DNA of 64,000 nt from Saprospiraceae bacterium. Its GTDB lineage: Bacteria > Bacteroidota > Bacteroidia > Chitinophagales > Saprospiraceae. Shown in pieces: positions 43,914-52,779 of this stretch. The position numbers and the translations under genes were made by a program. The number at the start of each line of letters is the position of its first letter. Position 1 is the stretch's first letter. Below the pieces are notes generated by a model. The model was not told the DNA's origin and made no database searches. It saw nothing but the letters and a program-made list of their open reading frames with translations. The stretch spans positions 2,480,501 through 2,544,500 of the forward strand of contig JADJRO010000001.1 in NCBI GenBank assembly GCA_016712145.1. Reading direction: 5' to 3'.

Positions 43914-44509
43914 CGCCACTCAAAGGAATTTATAATAGTCATCAGGTCTTTTTTTACAAATTCGATGATTGGACTCAGTGAGTCTGGCCTGGTTTGCGCA
44001 TTAAAATATAAGGATGCACGCAAGAAGTGCTTTGTAGAATCCGTAAGATAGAATTGAAAAGAAGAAGCCGTAGGCCCTTCTAAATTATAAAGCATTCCAT
44101 TCACCTGGTTTGATTTGTGAATAGGAATTTCATCAATAAAGTTTGCTTTTACTTGATGTTCACGAGCTAGTTTATAAGAATCCTTGATGTATTTTGTCAA
44201 ATCTTCTGATTTAGTGATAGGAAGGTATGAACAGTAAATGGTACCATTAAAAATTTCCATTTGTAAATTGAGCCAACAATCGTTTAAGGGCTTTTCACCA
44301 AAAAAGGATGTATCTTTTATTGGTTTGACATAGGATGCGTATTGAAATGTAAATGGGCAAGCCGCAGTTTCATATTTTACTAAAGTAAATTCGGGAAAGG
44401 ATATTTTTGGATACATCCGGGGCTTTGGAGTAAAAACAGAATCTTTGCAGCTACTTAAAGCCAGGCAAATTGATATTGAAAAAAAGTATCGTAGAATTTT
44501 GTAATTCAT
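43907..44509 (-). CDS. gldD: Gliding motility lipoprotein GldD
   Basis: This 200-residue protein has a signal peptide with lipobox ALSSC. It continues with SVFTPKPRMYPKISFPE and ACPFTFQYASYVKP, then CWLNLQMEIFNGTIYCSY, the conserved GldD pattern. It is needed for gliding and T9SS function in Flavobacterium-type systems and sits in the envelope. It is last in the lgt-mutY-ssb-gldE-gldD operon, 38 bases after gldE. Its end overlaps the convergent barrel gene by seven bases. Confidence 0.9.
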   Translation of the reverse strand: MNYKILRYFFSISICLALSSCKDSVFTPKPRMYPKISFPEFTLVKYETAACPFTFQYASYVKPIKDTSFFGEKPLNDCWLNLQMEIFNGTIYCSYLPITKSEDLTKYIKDSYKLAREHQVKANFIDEIPIHKSNQVNGMLYNLEGPTASSFQFYLTDSTKHFLRASLYFNAQTRPDSLSPIIEFVKKDLMTIINSFEWRY

Positions 44510-44547
44510 GTAATGGCAGGTGTATCGTGGAATCTAAGCTTCTGTAT

Positions 44548-45951
44548 TTATAAACTTACTTTAATTTGTTCGATGCGTCTTTTATTTACAGCAGTTACTT
44601 TAAATTTAATATTTTCTATTTGGATTTCTTCATCTTTTCGTGGCATTTCTCCCGATTGCTCTAATAATAATCCTGCAATGGAATCTGAATTACCTCGAGC
44701 TTCTTCAAATCGATATATATCGATGCCAATAACGCGACACATGTCATTGATCAAGGTTTTCCCATCAAACAAATAGGTGTTAGGATCTATTTTTACAAAA
44801 TTGAGTTCGTGTTGTTCATCAAATTCATCTTTAATTTCTCCTACGATTTCTTCCATAATGTCTTCTAAGGTGACAATACCGTTTGTACCTCCGTATTCGT
44901 CAACCACAAAACCCATGTGAACGTGTTTTTCTCGAAAGTCGTTTAAAGTGTCATTAATTTTTCGGGATTCTGGTACATACAAAGTATTGGTACGGATCAA
45001 GCTTTGCCATTCAAAATCATCGGATTCATTTAGATGGCCGATAAGATCTTTAGCATATATAATTCCAGTAATTTGATCAAAATCTTCATTGTAAACCGGG
45101 AGTCTTGAAAATCCACAATCGCGAACTATTTTTAAAACGGAAGCATAGTTTGAATTAAAGTCCAATCCATACACCTGAGTACGGGGTGTCATAATTTGTT
45201 TTGTAGAGACATCATTAAACTTAATAATCCCTTTTAAAATATCAACCTGCTTTTCAGAATTTATATCCTGACTTACTGCCAAATCAATTGCTGTATCCAA
45301 ATCTTCTTTGCTGGTTGTTTGCAAACCAACTTTTTTTTCCAATAATTTTTTTTCAACACGATTGGTCATACTTACCATCACCCGCGTAATAGGCGAAAAA
45401 ATTATATCTAATGTTCGAATGGGCAGTGCTAACATTAAAGAAAGACTTATTGGATTAAGTCGTCCATATATTTTAGGCATAACTTCACCGAAAAACAAGA
45501 TCAAGGTCGTTGAACCGACAACGGCAATGCTAAAATAAATTATGCTGCCAAGTTCTTCTGGATTAGAAGATTGTAAATTAAAAACACTAATTACATTTTG
45601 CGCCCAGATGGTACATTTTGAAACCGGCAACCAAATTGCTAGTAAACGTTCTAAAATTAAAGCGATCCCAATATTTACAAAGGTGTTGCAGATTAAAATG
45701 AGGGCCAATAGTTTTTTGGTATGATGCTTTAGATAGATTAATGCTTTGGATGCAGGTGTTTTTAATTCGGCAATTTCATCCATATCTTCATTTTTCAATG
45801 AAAACATAGCAATCTCAGTTCCAGAAAAGATTCCTGAGCAAAGCAATAAGATAATTAGTGTAAATAGATAGCTCAACTCTTCAAATGGTATGAAAAGTAA
45901 CGTGCTTATTATAAAAGCAAAAGGGGTCGAATAGTAAGGGTCAGCTTCCAC
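44548..45951 (-). CDS. gldE: Gliding-motility-associated protein GldE (CBS/CorC-type)
   Basis: The 467 residues contain a DUF21 membrane domain (about 30-215: CSGIFSGTEIAMFSLK, FFGEVMPKIYGR), then two CBS domains (KQIMTPRTQVYGLD, HVHMGFVVDEYGGTNGIVTLED). A CorC/HlyC transporter-associated domain with GKTLINDM follows. This is the GldE architecture, and adjacency to gldD supports it. It is a membrane protein linked to GldD function and perhaps to Mg/Co handling. Confidence 0.9.
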   Translation of the reverse strand: MEADPYYSTPFAFIISTLLFIPFEELSYLFTLIILLLCSGIFSGTEIAMFSLKNEDMDEIAELKTPASKALIYLKHHTKKLLALILICNTFVNIGIALILERLLAIWLPVSKCTIWAQNVISVFNLQSSNPEELGSIIYFSIAVVGSTTLILFFGEVMPKIYGRLNPISLSLMLALPIRTLDIIFSPITRVMVSMTNRVEKKLLEKKVGLQTTSKEDLDTAIDLAVSQDINSEKQVDILKGIIKFNDVSTKQIMTPRTQVYGLDFNSNYASVLKIVRDCGFSRLPVYNEDFDQITGIIYAKDLIGHLNESDDFEWQSLIRTNTLYVPESRKINDTLNDFREKHVHMGFVVDEYGGTNGIVTLEDIMEEIVGEIKDEFDEQHELNFVKIDPNTYLFDGKTLINDMCRVIGIDIYRFEEARGNSDSIAGLLLEQSGEMPRKDEEIQIENIKFKVTAVNKRRIEQIKVSL

Positions 45952-45967
45952 GAATTGAACCTTTTAA

Positions 45968-46399
45968 TTAAAAAGGTAAATCATCTTCTTCACTGTCGAG
46001 ATGGTTGGTTGTTGTGGAGTCATATTTTTTTTCTTCGGTGCTTGTGTTAGGGTTGGAGTGCGTTGATGCGGAATGATCTCTTTTTTCAAGAATTTTTAAA
46101 ACATCAGCAGTAATCTCAGTTGTGTAATGATCTCTGCCTTCTTTATCTACCCATTTTCTATGGGTTAATTTTCCTTCTACATATACGAGCATTCCTTTTT
46201 TCAAAATTTTAGCCCGCTCTGCCATAGAGCGCCACATGATTATTTCATGCCATTCTGTGCTTTTTTGCCAGTTTCCATTGCGGTCTTTATAATTTTCATT
46301 TGTAGCCAATGTAAAATTTGCACGGTTGACCCCGTTTTCTAAGGCGCGTATTTCAGGGTCTTTTCCTAAATTTCCAATTAAAGTAACTTTGTTTAACAT
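45968..46399 (-). CDS. ssb: Single-stranded DNA-binding protein
   Basis: This 143-residue protein begins MLNKVTLIGNLGKDPEIR, has the OB-fold core (WHEIIMWRSMAERA, KGMLVYVEGKL) and ends in the acidic tip DSEEDDLPF, the SSB protein-interaction tail. It coats ssDNA during replication and repair. It lies 3 bases after mutY in the lgt-to-gldD operon. Confidence 0.95.
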   Translation of the reverse strand: MLNKVTLIGNLGKDPEIRALENGVNRANFTLATNENYKDRNGNWQKSTEWHEIIMWRSMAERAKILKKGMLVYVEGKLTHRKWVDKEGRDHYTTEITADVLKILEKRDHSASTHSNPNTSTEEKKYDSTTTNHLDSEEDDLPF

Positions 46400-46402
46400 G
46401 AT

Positions 46403-47470
46403 TCAAGGCTTAATATACGCTAATAATGGATCGGTAGCTTTTGGAAATGCAAAATTCACCAAGTTTTCTGGTTTAACAAAGGAAAACATGGGCTTTATTT
46501 TGGGATTAAAGTCAACATTTTGAAGCAAGTAGTAGTTTATTTTAAGATCCTGATGACTCAGTTTGTGCCTTTTTTGACCTAAATTGATCAATTTAAAATC
46601 AGGTTGAATTATGAGTCCGAGCTTCTGAATGAGTTGAACATCCGCTTTTTTAAAATGATGCTCTTGATTTGTTTCTATCATTGGAAATTCATAAAGATGT
46701 TTCCAAATGTCGCTAGCTGTGCGCTTTCTGATTGGTATTTTACCTTGTTTATTTTTAAATAGAAAGAAATGCAGGTATCGTTCTTTTAATTTAATTTTTT
46801 TCGGCTTATATGGATATTTTGAAATCTCATTTAACTTGTATGCAACACAATTTTTTTGAAAAGTGCATTCTTGACACAGTGGTTTTTGTGGAAGGCAAAT
46901 CATGGCACCAAAGTTCATAATAGCCTGATTATAGGATGCAGGATTCTTAGTATCAATTAAACGTTGAGCTAAATTTTGAAAGTATTTCTTACCAGAAGCA
47001 TCGACAGCAGATTTATTGATTCCAAATACTCTGGAAAGTAAGCGAATCACATTTCCATCTACCACAGCATACGCTTGATTATATGCAAAACTACAGATCG
47101 CTGAAGCAGTATAAACACCAATTCCTTTAAGTTTCAGAATATCATGGTATTCTTCAGGAAATTGTCCTTGGTGTTGTGTTTGGATTATTTGCGCCGTTTG
47201 GTATAAATTTCTTGCCCGCGAATAATATCCGAGTCCTTTCCAATGATTTAAAACTTCATCTTCAGATGATTTTGCTAAGACTTGTAATGTGGGAAATTGC
47301 AAAATGAAGTTCTCATAAAATGGTTTTGCTTGTTCTGATCTGGTTTGTTGTAATATTATTTCTGATATCCAGATTTTGTATGGATCTCGTTCACCGATCC
47401 AGGGATAATTTCTCGGATTTTCAGTAGACCATTGGATTATTTTTTTTGCAAATGATCCGGATTTAATCAT
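46403..47470 (-). CDS. mutY: A/G-specific adenine DNA glycosylase
   Basis: The 355 residues show ISEIILQQTRSEQ (catalytic Glu region), LKGIGVYTASAICSF (HhH), AVVDGNVIRLLSRVFG (catalytic Asp) and the 4Fe-4S ligands C-x6-C-x2-C-x5-C (CLPQKPLCQECTFQKNC). A NUDIX-like C-terminal domain follows. It removes A mispaired with 8-oxoG. It lies in the middle of the lgt-mutY-ssb-gldE-gldD operon with gaps of three bases to both neighbours. Confidence 0.95.
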   Translation of the reverse strand: MIKSGSFAKKIIQWSTENPRNYPWIGERDPYKIWISEIILQQTRSEQAKPFYENFILQFPTLQVLAKSSEDEVLNHWKGLGYYSRARNLYQTAQIIQTQHQGQFPEEYHDILKLKGIGVYTASAICSFAYNQAYAVVDGNVIRLLSRVFGINKSAVDASGKKYFQNLAQRLIDTKNPASYNQAIMNFGAMICLPQKPLCQECTFQKNCVAYKLNEISKYPYKPKKIKLKERYLHFFLFKNKQGKIPIRKRTASDIWKHLYEFPMIETNQEHHFKKADVQLIQKLGLIIQPDFKLINLGQKRHKLSHQDLKINYYLLQNVDFNPKIKPMFSFVKPENLVNFAFPKATDPLLAYIKP

Positions 47471-47473
47471 GAA

Positions 47474-48631
47474 TCACGCAGGTATGTTTTTTTTCCAGTA
47501 AAAGATAAATCCTGCAATACCAGTTAGCATAAGCCCAAGCGCAATAAATTGAGCCATAGAAAGATCAAAACCATAAATTGAATAATGCGGATTCACACGG
47601 ATAAATTCTATAAAAAATCGTTCAAGTCCATTAAGAAAGCAGTAAACAAAAAACAACAGGCCGGCACGATGCAGTTTGGTACGTAAGAGCCATAAGATTA
47701 TAGTAATTATTCCTGCAAGTATAATTTCATACAAGGGTGTTGGAAATACTTTTGGGTATAACTCGCTGCAATAGCGCCATTGGCATGTTGGTATTTTAAC
47801 ACCTTCATTCAATACATTATGTGCATAGGAGTTAGCCCACCAGGAATCAGGAAAAATAAACCAATTCGGTTTACTCAATTCGTTTATGATTCCCCAATCG
47901 CCATCTCCTGAAAAATGACAACCCATTCTTCCAACACAGTATCCAATCATTAAGGAAGGAGCAACGGCATCCATCATATGGATTGGATGAATCCCGCGCT
48001 TAGCGACATACCGGTAAACCATTATATATGCAAGTATTAAACCACCATAAATTGTAAGGCCACTGCCAGAAAAGAATTCGCCAATCGGATCTTTAATAAA
48101 GGAATTCCAATTTTCTAATACTGAAAATAATTTTGAACCAATCAAACCATAAATAGCAGCAACAATCGTAATGTTTGTAAGGCGCTGGTGTGGATGTATA
48201 AATACTTCTGCTGTTTTAATTTGTTTATCTGTTTCTCCAGACATTTTATAAAAAAGATATATTGCAGTAACCAGAAAAAGTACCAGGCCAGCTGTAAAGT
48301 TTCCTTTTGTGGAAAAAATAACTGCCGCAGGATCTATCTTGAAAGATTCAAAATGGCTGACGATATATCCAATTTTATAAAAAATTACAAAATTGATAAA
48401 AGCCTGAGTTAATATGTCTTGCCAATCAATGGGTTTATAGACAATAACGGTCTCCACCATTCCGGTGATTAGATTTTGTCCTTCTTTCCTTTTAAGCTCA
48501 ATGTATAACAACGAAGCGCTTGCAATAAATGCAATGCCTAAAAAGAAACCAAAAGTTTTAATAACCGAAAACGCATTGTCGGGTTCTGTGCCAATCAGGC
48601 TATGAAGAATGTATGAAAAATCAGGCCACAT
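47474..48631 (-). CDS. lgt: Prolipoprotein diacylglyceryl transferase
   Basis: This 385-residue membrane protein has seven or eight helices, GLTIYGGLILAY, GYCVGRMGCHFSGDGDWG (the Lgt R-x-GC-N/H-GD-type signature) and PTPLYEI, as in Lgt. It adds diacylglycerol to the lipobox Cys of prolipoproteins, so it serves the many lipoproteins in this region, including GldD. It appears to head the operon that ends at gldD. The long form suits Bacteroidota Lgt. Confidence 0.9.
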   Translation of the reverse strand: MWPDFSYILHSLIGTEPDNAFSVIKTFGFFLGIAFIASASLLYIELKRKEGQNLITGMVETVIVYKPIDWQDILTQAFINFVIFYKIGYIVSHFESFKIDPAAVIFSTKGNFTAGLVLFLVTAIYLFYKMSGETDKQIKTAEVFIHPHQRLTNITIVAAIYGLIGSKLFSVLENWNSFIKDPIGEFFSGSGLTIYGGLILAYIMVYRYVAKRGIHPIHMMDAVAPSLMIGYCVGRMGCHFSGDGDWGIINELSKPNWFIFPDSWWANSYAHNVLNEGVKIPTCQWRYCSELYPKVFPTPLYEIILAGIITIILWLLRTKLHRAGLLFFVYCFLNGLERFFIEFIRVNPHYSIYGFDLSMAQFIALGLMLTGIAGFIFYWKKNIPA

Positions 48632-48679
48632 AATGTTAATTACAAATTATAAAAATTTATAATATATAAATATAATAAT

Positions 48680-48687
48680 TATCTTTG
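48680..48687 (+). promoter_or_regulatory. -7 box upstream of the barrel gene
   Basis: TATCTTTG (48680-48687) is an exact TAnnTTTG match. Transcription would begin near 48694, after the earlier ATG at 48689, which decides in favour of the ATG at 48725 as the true start of the next gene. Confidence 0.55.
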
Positions 48688-48724
48688 TATGCATAAATGT
48701 AGGCTTTTTCTAATTTTTGACCTT

Positions 48725-49291
48725 ATGATTAACCGATTTATATTCATTGGACTGCTTAGCATGCTAAGTTTGGGGTCCTATTCTCAATCCGGAATGGTAG
48801 CATCCGTCGGCGTCAGCATGGCTTTTTCAGACAATCCAGCTGTAAATAAGCCAGATGAAGTTATGAGCGGGTGGCATGCTAGCTTATCGGGCCGCCTTGG
48901 TAGTAAAAATTTATTTTTGCGCCCTGGTTTAGAATTACATAAGGTCAAGTTACAGTCTAAAGAAATGTTGGATCCATTTTCTAACTTGCCGGCAGCTTAT
49001 TTTCTTAAGATTCCCTTGCAAATAGGATTCAAATTGATCAATACGGAGGCTTTTAAGCTTCGTCTTATGGGGGGTGGCCAGTTTAGCTACACTGCTTTTA
49101 TTGAAGAAAACGAACTAGGATTGGACCACAACAGTATAAATGATGCAAGCTTTGGGGCCTTGGTTGGTGCAGGAGTAGATTTTGGTCCTTTGGTGGTTGA
49201 TTTCAATTTCGAAAAAGGTCTTACTGCGCTATACCATAACACCGACTATAAAGCAGACTATATTTTCGTAAGCATTGGGTTTTTCTTTTAA
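48725..49291 (+). CDS. Outer-membrane beta-barrel protein
   Basis: I start at ATG 48725 (MINRFIFIGLLSMLSLGSYSQ, signal peptide); an earlier ATG at 48689 is upstream of the predicted transcript start. The 188-residue mature part has alternating strands (GRLGSKNLFLRPGLELHKVKL, IPLQIGFKL, VGAGVDFGPLVVDFNFEKGL) ending YIFVSIGFFF, an outer-membrane terminal strand. It is a small PorT-like barrel. The gene converges with mtaB with a four-base overlap. Confidence 0.75.
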   Translation: MINRFIFIGLLSMLSLGSYSQSGMVASVGVSMAFSDNPAVNKPDEVMSGWHASLSGRLGSKNLFLRPGLELHKVKLQSKEMLDPFSNLPAAYFLKIPLQIGFKLINTEAFKLRLMGGGQFSYTAFIEENELGLDHNSINDASFGALVGAGVDFGPLVVDFNFEKGLTALYHNTDYKADYIFVSIGFFF

Positions 49292-50631
49292 GCCAATTCA
49301 GCGTAGAAACTAAGCTCTCTACTTGGTTCTTTTTTAATAGACCCCAATTTTACAGCAACCACTTGATTTACTTGGGCAATTTCTTTATTTAAATGGATGC
49401 GTAAATAATTTTTTGAATAACCGCTGATATATCCATTGTCAAGTTTATTTTCTACCAAGACTTCTTGCTCACTTTGTTCGAACTTTAAATAATAGTTCAG
49501 CTTTTTTTGATCAGATAAATTTCTTAATTTTTTAGATCGCAAGTGTCTGACTTCAGGACTTACTTTACCCATTTGTTCCAAGGCTGCTGTATTTGGCCTT
49601 TCAGAGTATGTAAATACATGGAGATAGCTTATATCCAATTTTTCAATAAAATGATAGGTGTTATCGAAATGCGTTTCTGTTTCGCCGGGAAATCCACAGA
49701 TTAGATCAACACCAATACAAGCATGGGGCATTTTAGATTTAATATAATTCACACGATCTTCATAGAGTTCACGTTTATAACGTCTTCGCATCAAAGATAA
49801 AATTTCATTATCCCCTGATTGTAAAGGCATGTGAAAATGAGGCATAAAATGTTTAGAACCTGCAACAAAATCTATCAATTCATAAGTACAAAGATTGGGT
49901 TCAATAGATGAAATCCGAAACCGGATATCACCTTCCAATGCATCCAAAGCTTCTACCAAATCGATAAACAACGCTTGTTTTTTTGGTTTAATTCCTTCCA
50001 GGACTTCGGTACCATTTCCAAAATCTCCAATATTAACACCAGTCAAAACGATTTCTTTAATTCCATGTGCAATTAAATCAGAAGCAGCTTTTACAATTGT
50101 TGGAATTTCTCCACTTCGAGAACGGCCTCTTGCAAGTGGAATGGTACAAAAACTGCATTTATAATCACAGCCGTCCTGAACTTTTAGAAAACTTCTCGTA
50201 CGATCATCGATTGAATGACCTGAAACAAATTGACTGACTTCTTCAATAGATTGTTGGTAAATTCCAGTATGTGGTGAAGCCAAATCGTTTCTGTGAATAT
50301 AATCTAGAATTCTAAATTTCTCCGTAGCTCCCAAAACCATACTCACTCCAGGTATTGCAGAAATTTCCTGTGGCTTGAGTTGTGCATAACAACCAATTAC
50401 AATAATCTGCGCTTCCACATTTTGTCGAACTGCAGCCCGGACAGCCTTTCTACATTTCCGATCCGCTTCATCAGTTACCGAACACGTGTTGATAATATAC
50501 AAATCACTTGGCGAATTAAAATCAACCTCCTGATAACCGGCTTGTTCGAATAGTTTTCCAATTGTAGAAGTTTCTGAAAAATTCAATTTACAACCCAGCG
50601 TATGAAATGCAACGGTACGATGTGTGGACAT
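49288..50631 (-). CDS. mtaB: tRNA t6A37 methylthiotransferase MtaB
   Basis: The 447 residues comprise an N-terminal MTTase domain (TLGCKLNFSETS, NTCSVTDEADRK, IGCYAQ: three FeS Cys) and a radical-SAM core (QDGCDYKCSFCTIPLARG, CxxxCxxC). A TRAM-like tail ending in ELSFYAEL follows. The CKLNFSE start and length mark MtaB rather than MiaB or RimO. It converts t6A37 to ms2t6A37 in tRNA. Confidence 0.93.
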   Translation of the reverse strand: MSTHRTVAFHTLGCKLNFSETSTIGKLFEQAGYQEVDFNSPSDLYIINTCSVTDEADRKCRKAVRAAVRQNVEAQIIVIGCYAQLKPQEISAIPGVSMVLGATEKFRILDYIHRNDLASPHTGIYQQSIEEVSQFVSGHSIDDRTRSFLKVQDGCDYKCSFCTIPLARGRSRSGEIPTIVKAASDLIAHGIKEIVLTGVNIGDFGNGTEVLEGIKPKKQALFIDLVEALDALEGDIRFRISSIEPNLCTYELIDFVAGSKHFMPHFHMPLQSGDNEILSLMRRRYKRELYEDRVNYIKSKMPHACIGVDLICGFPGETETHFDNTYHFIEKLDISYLHVFTYSERPNTAALEQMGKVSPEVRHLRSKKLRNLSDQKKLNYYLKFEQSEQEVLVENKLDNGYISGYSKNYLRIHLNKEIAQVNQVVAVKLGSIKKEPSRELSFYAELA

Positions 50632-50671
50632 TTTGCAAAGATAATCTTTTGACTTTTTAGCTTGAAATAAA

Positions 50672-50765
50672 ATAAAGAGAAGAAAGTCTGTAGTCTATAG
50701 TCTGTAGCTTTATAGTCTATAGTAACTACCATCAACTATCAACTACCAACTACCAACCATCAACT
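50672..50765. repeat. Intergenic GTCTGTAGTCTATAG and ACTACCAACTA microsatellite-like repeats
   Basis: Between mtaB and the next minus-strand gene a stretch repeats AGTCTGTAGTCTATAG-like words and then ACCATCAACTATCAACTACCAACTACC units. The first word also occurs near 22400. The last residues and stop of the neighbouring gene (reading GIVDGW then TAG) lie inside the second repeat. Confidence 0.6.
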
Positions 50766-51736
50766 ATTCCTTTCCCGATTTGGTTTTTTAGTTTTGATTT
50801 GTCTTTGTCTTTAATTGAATTGTAATATTGGATTTGTTTGGGTGATAACATGGAATCATCTTTCAATCCATTGCCTAAAGCAGCATTCAATTTAGTGGCT
50901 TGCATATCCGTCATGGGAATATATTTGTAATCTGATTTATACAAATAATATTTTGTTTCAGCATCTTGTTTAAAAGCACTTGGTTTTTTTATTGGGATCG
51001 AATTATTTTTTATATTTTCATTGGTAAATAATCGATCAGCATTGTTTTGTGATTTGCCTATTTTAATTAGTTCATCGAGCCCGATTTTAGATGGATCATA
51101 TTGGATCGTCACGACCTCAGAACCACCCATATATCCAGCATTCGTAGCGATGACTCCGTCCAACTTTCCAAATGTTTTCTCGCCAGACCAAAAGCAATAC
51201 ATTCCAAAAGTAGCCTGGGAGCTACCAAATTGATTTACCCTGAATTCTTGTTCTAGTAAATTTAAATAACCGGGTATTTTTATACCGCGTACTACGAGTG
51301 CCGAGTTGATTTTAGAAACAAGTCCGTATGCACTATAATCTCCCGCCAATCGCCCAAGAATGTCCTTAAAATCTTTATCGACAATCCGAATAACCGGATT
51401 GTTCCAGGATGGTTCTTGAAATAACTGAAGCGCTTCTTTATCAGGACCATTTTTATTGTTATGAATGCATACGGGAATAAAATACTGCTCAATGGCTTCC
51501 ACAAGCAATGGATGGCTGAGTGGACCACTTCCATAATTTTTGCACGTGCTGCAGCCTGGTACTTCCTGGAACAGGATTAACAGAGGTTTTCCAGATTCTT
51601 TAGCGAGTTCTTGTCCTTTTTTTAGGCTGCGAAGCCAATTGACGCGTCCCAGTTCGATGTCGCCAGCCCTGGTGAACGTAGTTCCAAGTCCAAAGAAGAA
51701 GAGTCCCAGGATGCTTATTTTGATAAATTGTGTCAT
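50750..51736 (-). CDS. Thioredoxin-like (VPGxxxT-type) domain fused to an MsrA-like domain
   Basis: I start at ATG 51736 (MTQFIKISILGLF, signal peptide); the longer frame begins in the promoter of the divergent sigma gene. The 328 residues have a thioredoxin-like domain at 25-150 with VPGCSTC (Cys62, Cys65), the Cys form of the VPGUxxT family whose relatives use selenocysteine. At about 175-235 there is an MsrA-like region (CFWSGEKTFGKLDGV, NAGYMGGSEVVTIQYDP) with Cys181. It is probably an envelope redox or methionine-sulfoxide repair protein. It is divergent from an ECF sigma. Confidence 0.75.
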   Translation of the reverse strand: MTQFIKISILGLFFFGLGTTFTRAGDIELGRVNWLRSLKKGQELAKESGKPLLILFQEVPGCSTCKNYGSGPLSHPLLVEAIEQYFIPVCIHNNKNGPDKEALQLFQEPSWNNPVIRIVDKDFKDILGRLAGDYSAYGLVSKINSALVVRGIKIPGYLNLLEQEFRVNQFGSSQATFGMYCFWSGEKTFGKLDGVIATNAGYMGGSEVVTIQYDPSKIGLDELIKIGKSQNNADRLFTNENIKNNSIPIKKPSAFKQDAETKYYLYKSDYKYIPMTDMQATKLNAALGNGLKDDSMLSPKQIQYYNSIKDKDKSKLKNQIGKGIVDGW

Positions 51737-51823
51737 AATCTTGAATAGAAGGCAAATTTCCGAATAAAATCCAGGCTTATCAAGCCCAAAGAATTTGTTT
51801 TCTTTGCAGATTGAAATTTTTGA

Positions 51824-52429
51824 ATGCCCCAGCATAACAGTCCATTACACGAGCGTTTTGAAAAGGAGTTTCTACCCCATTTAGAAGCACTGCATTCATT
51901 TGCCTTCCACCTGTGCTATAATGAAGAAGATGCCGATGATCTGGTTCAGGAGACCTTCCTTAAAGCTTTTAGATTTATAGATAAGTTTGAAGAAGGAACT
52001 AATGCGAAGGCTTGGTTGTTTAAAATATTAAAGAATGCTTACATCAATCAATACCGGAAAGAGAGTAAACGTCCTACCCGGGTAGATTATGAGGATGTAG
52101 CTGTATATAATGAGGAAGAAGAAGGGCAGGTCAGTGGTTATTATGACCTTCGGGAAGATGTTTTTGAGAAAATGATAGGAGATGAAGTTTCTACTGCATT
52201 GAATTTATTGCCAGAGGAATTTCGGACGGTCATTTTGCTTTGTGATATTGAAGGATTTAGTTACGAGGAAATTTCTAAAATTATTGACATTCCTATTGGC
52301 ACGGTAAGATCCAGACTTTTTCGGGCCAGAAATATGTTAAAAGAAAAATTGGTGAAATATGCTTCGAGCATAGGTTATAAAGATTTAAGGGGAGATCGGT
52401 CTAAAGCGGAGGATGTATTTGAGGATTGA
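51824..52429 (+). CDS. ECF-type RNA polymerase sigma factor
   Basis: This 201-residue protein has region 2 (FHLCYNEEDADDLVQETFLKAF, NAKAWLFKILKNAYINQYRK) and region 4 (LPEEFRTVILLCDIEGFSYEEISKIIDIPIGTVRSRLFRARNML split by a short helix). It is the SigE/RpoE-like group that in Bacteroidota is often paired with a small anti-sigma factor. The next gene encodes a short acidic/basic protein that could be that partner. It is divergent from the redox fusion. Confidence 0.93.
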   Translation: MPQHNSPLHERFEKEFLPHLEALHSFAFHLCYNEEDADDLVQETFLKAFRFIDKFEEGTNAKAWLFKILKNAYINQYRKESKRPTRVDYEDVAVYNEEEEGQVSGYYDLREDVFEKMIGDEVSTALNLLPEEFRTVILLCDIEGFSYEEISKIIDIPIGTVRSRLFRARNMLKEKLVKYASSIGYKDLRGDRSKAEDVFED

Positions 52430-52512
52430 ACGTTTAAGTTTATGCAGCATTTTTTAAGCTGAGGCCTGAATCCACTATTTTTTAGCTATTAATTTATTTA
52501 AAATGGTTTTTT

Positions 52513-52755
52513 ATGAAAGATTTTTTGCGAAATGATTTAAACAAAAGAATCGCTCTCTTTTTTGATCACCAAATGAATCAGGATGACGAACTTGAATTTC
52601 TAAAACAAATTCAATCAAATCCAGCAGGTCATCAAGCGTTTCTAAAAGAAAAATCTATTCGTGAAAAAATTAAAGAAAACCTATATAAACCCACCCGTAG
52701 CAATATCCTTGCAGATCAAATAAAGGATCGAATTAAAAAGTATCCAGGACAATAA
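52513..52755 (+). CDS. Small putative anti-sigma factor
   Basis: This 80-residue protein has the pattern RIALFFDHQMNQDDELEFLKQI then HQAFLKEKSIREKI. Such short helical proteins with an early N..L/F..FFD..M..E segment follow ECF sigma genes in Bacteroidota. It lacks the HxxxCxxC zinc motif of ZAS proteins. The assignment rests on position (84 bases after the sigma factor) and on pattern, so it is moderate. Confidence 0.6.
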   Translation: MKDFLRNDLNKRIALFFDHQMNQDDELEFLKQIQSNPAGHQAFLKEKSIREKIKENLYKPTRSNILADQIKDRIKKYPGQ

Positions 52756-52779
52756 CATCCAAATCGTTATTACATTTTA

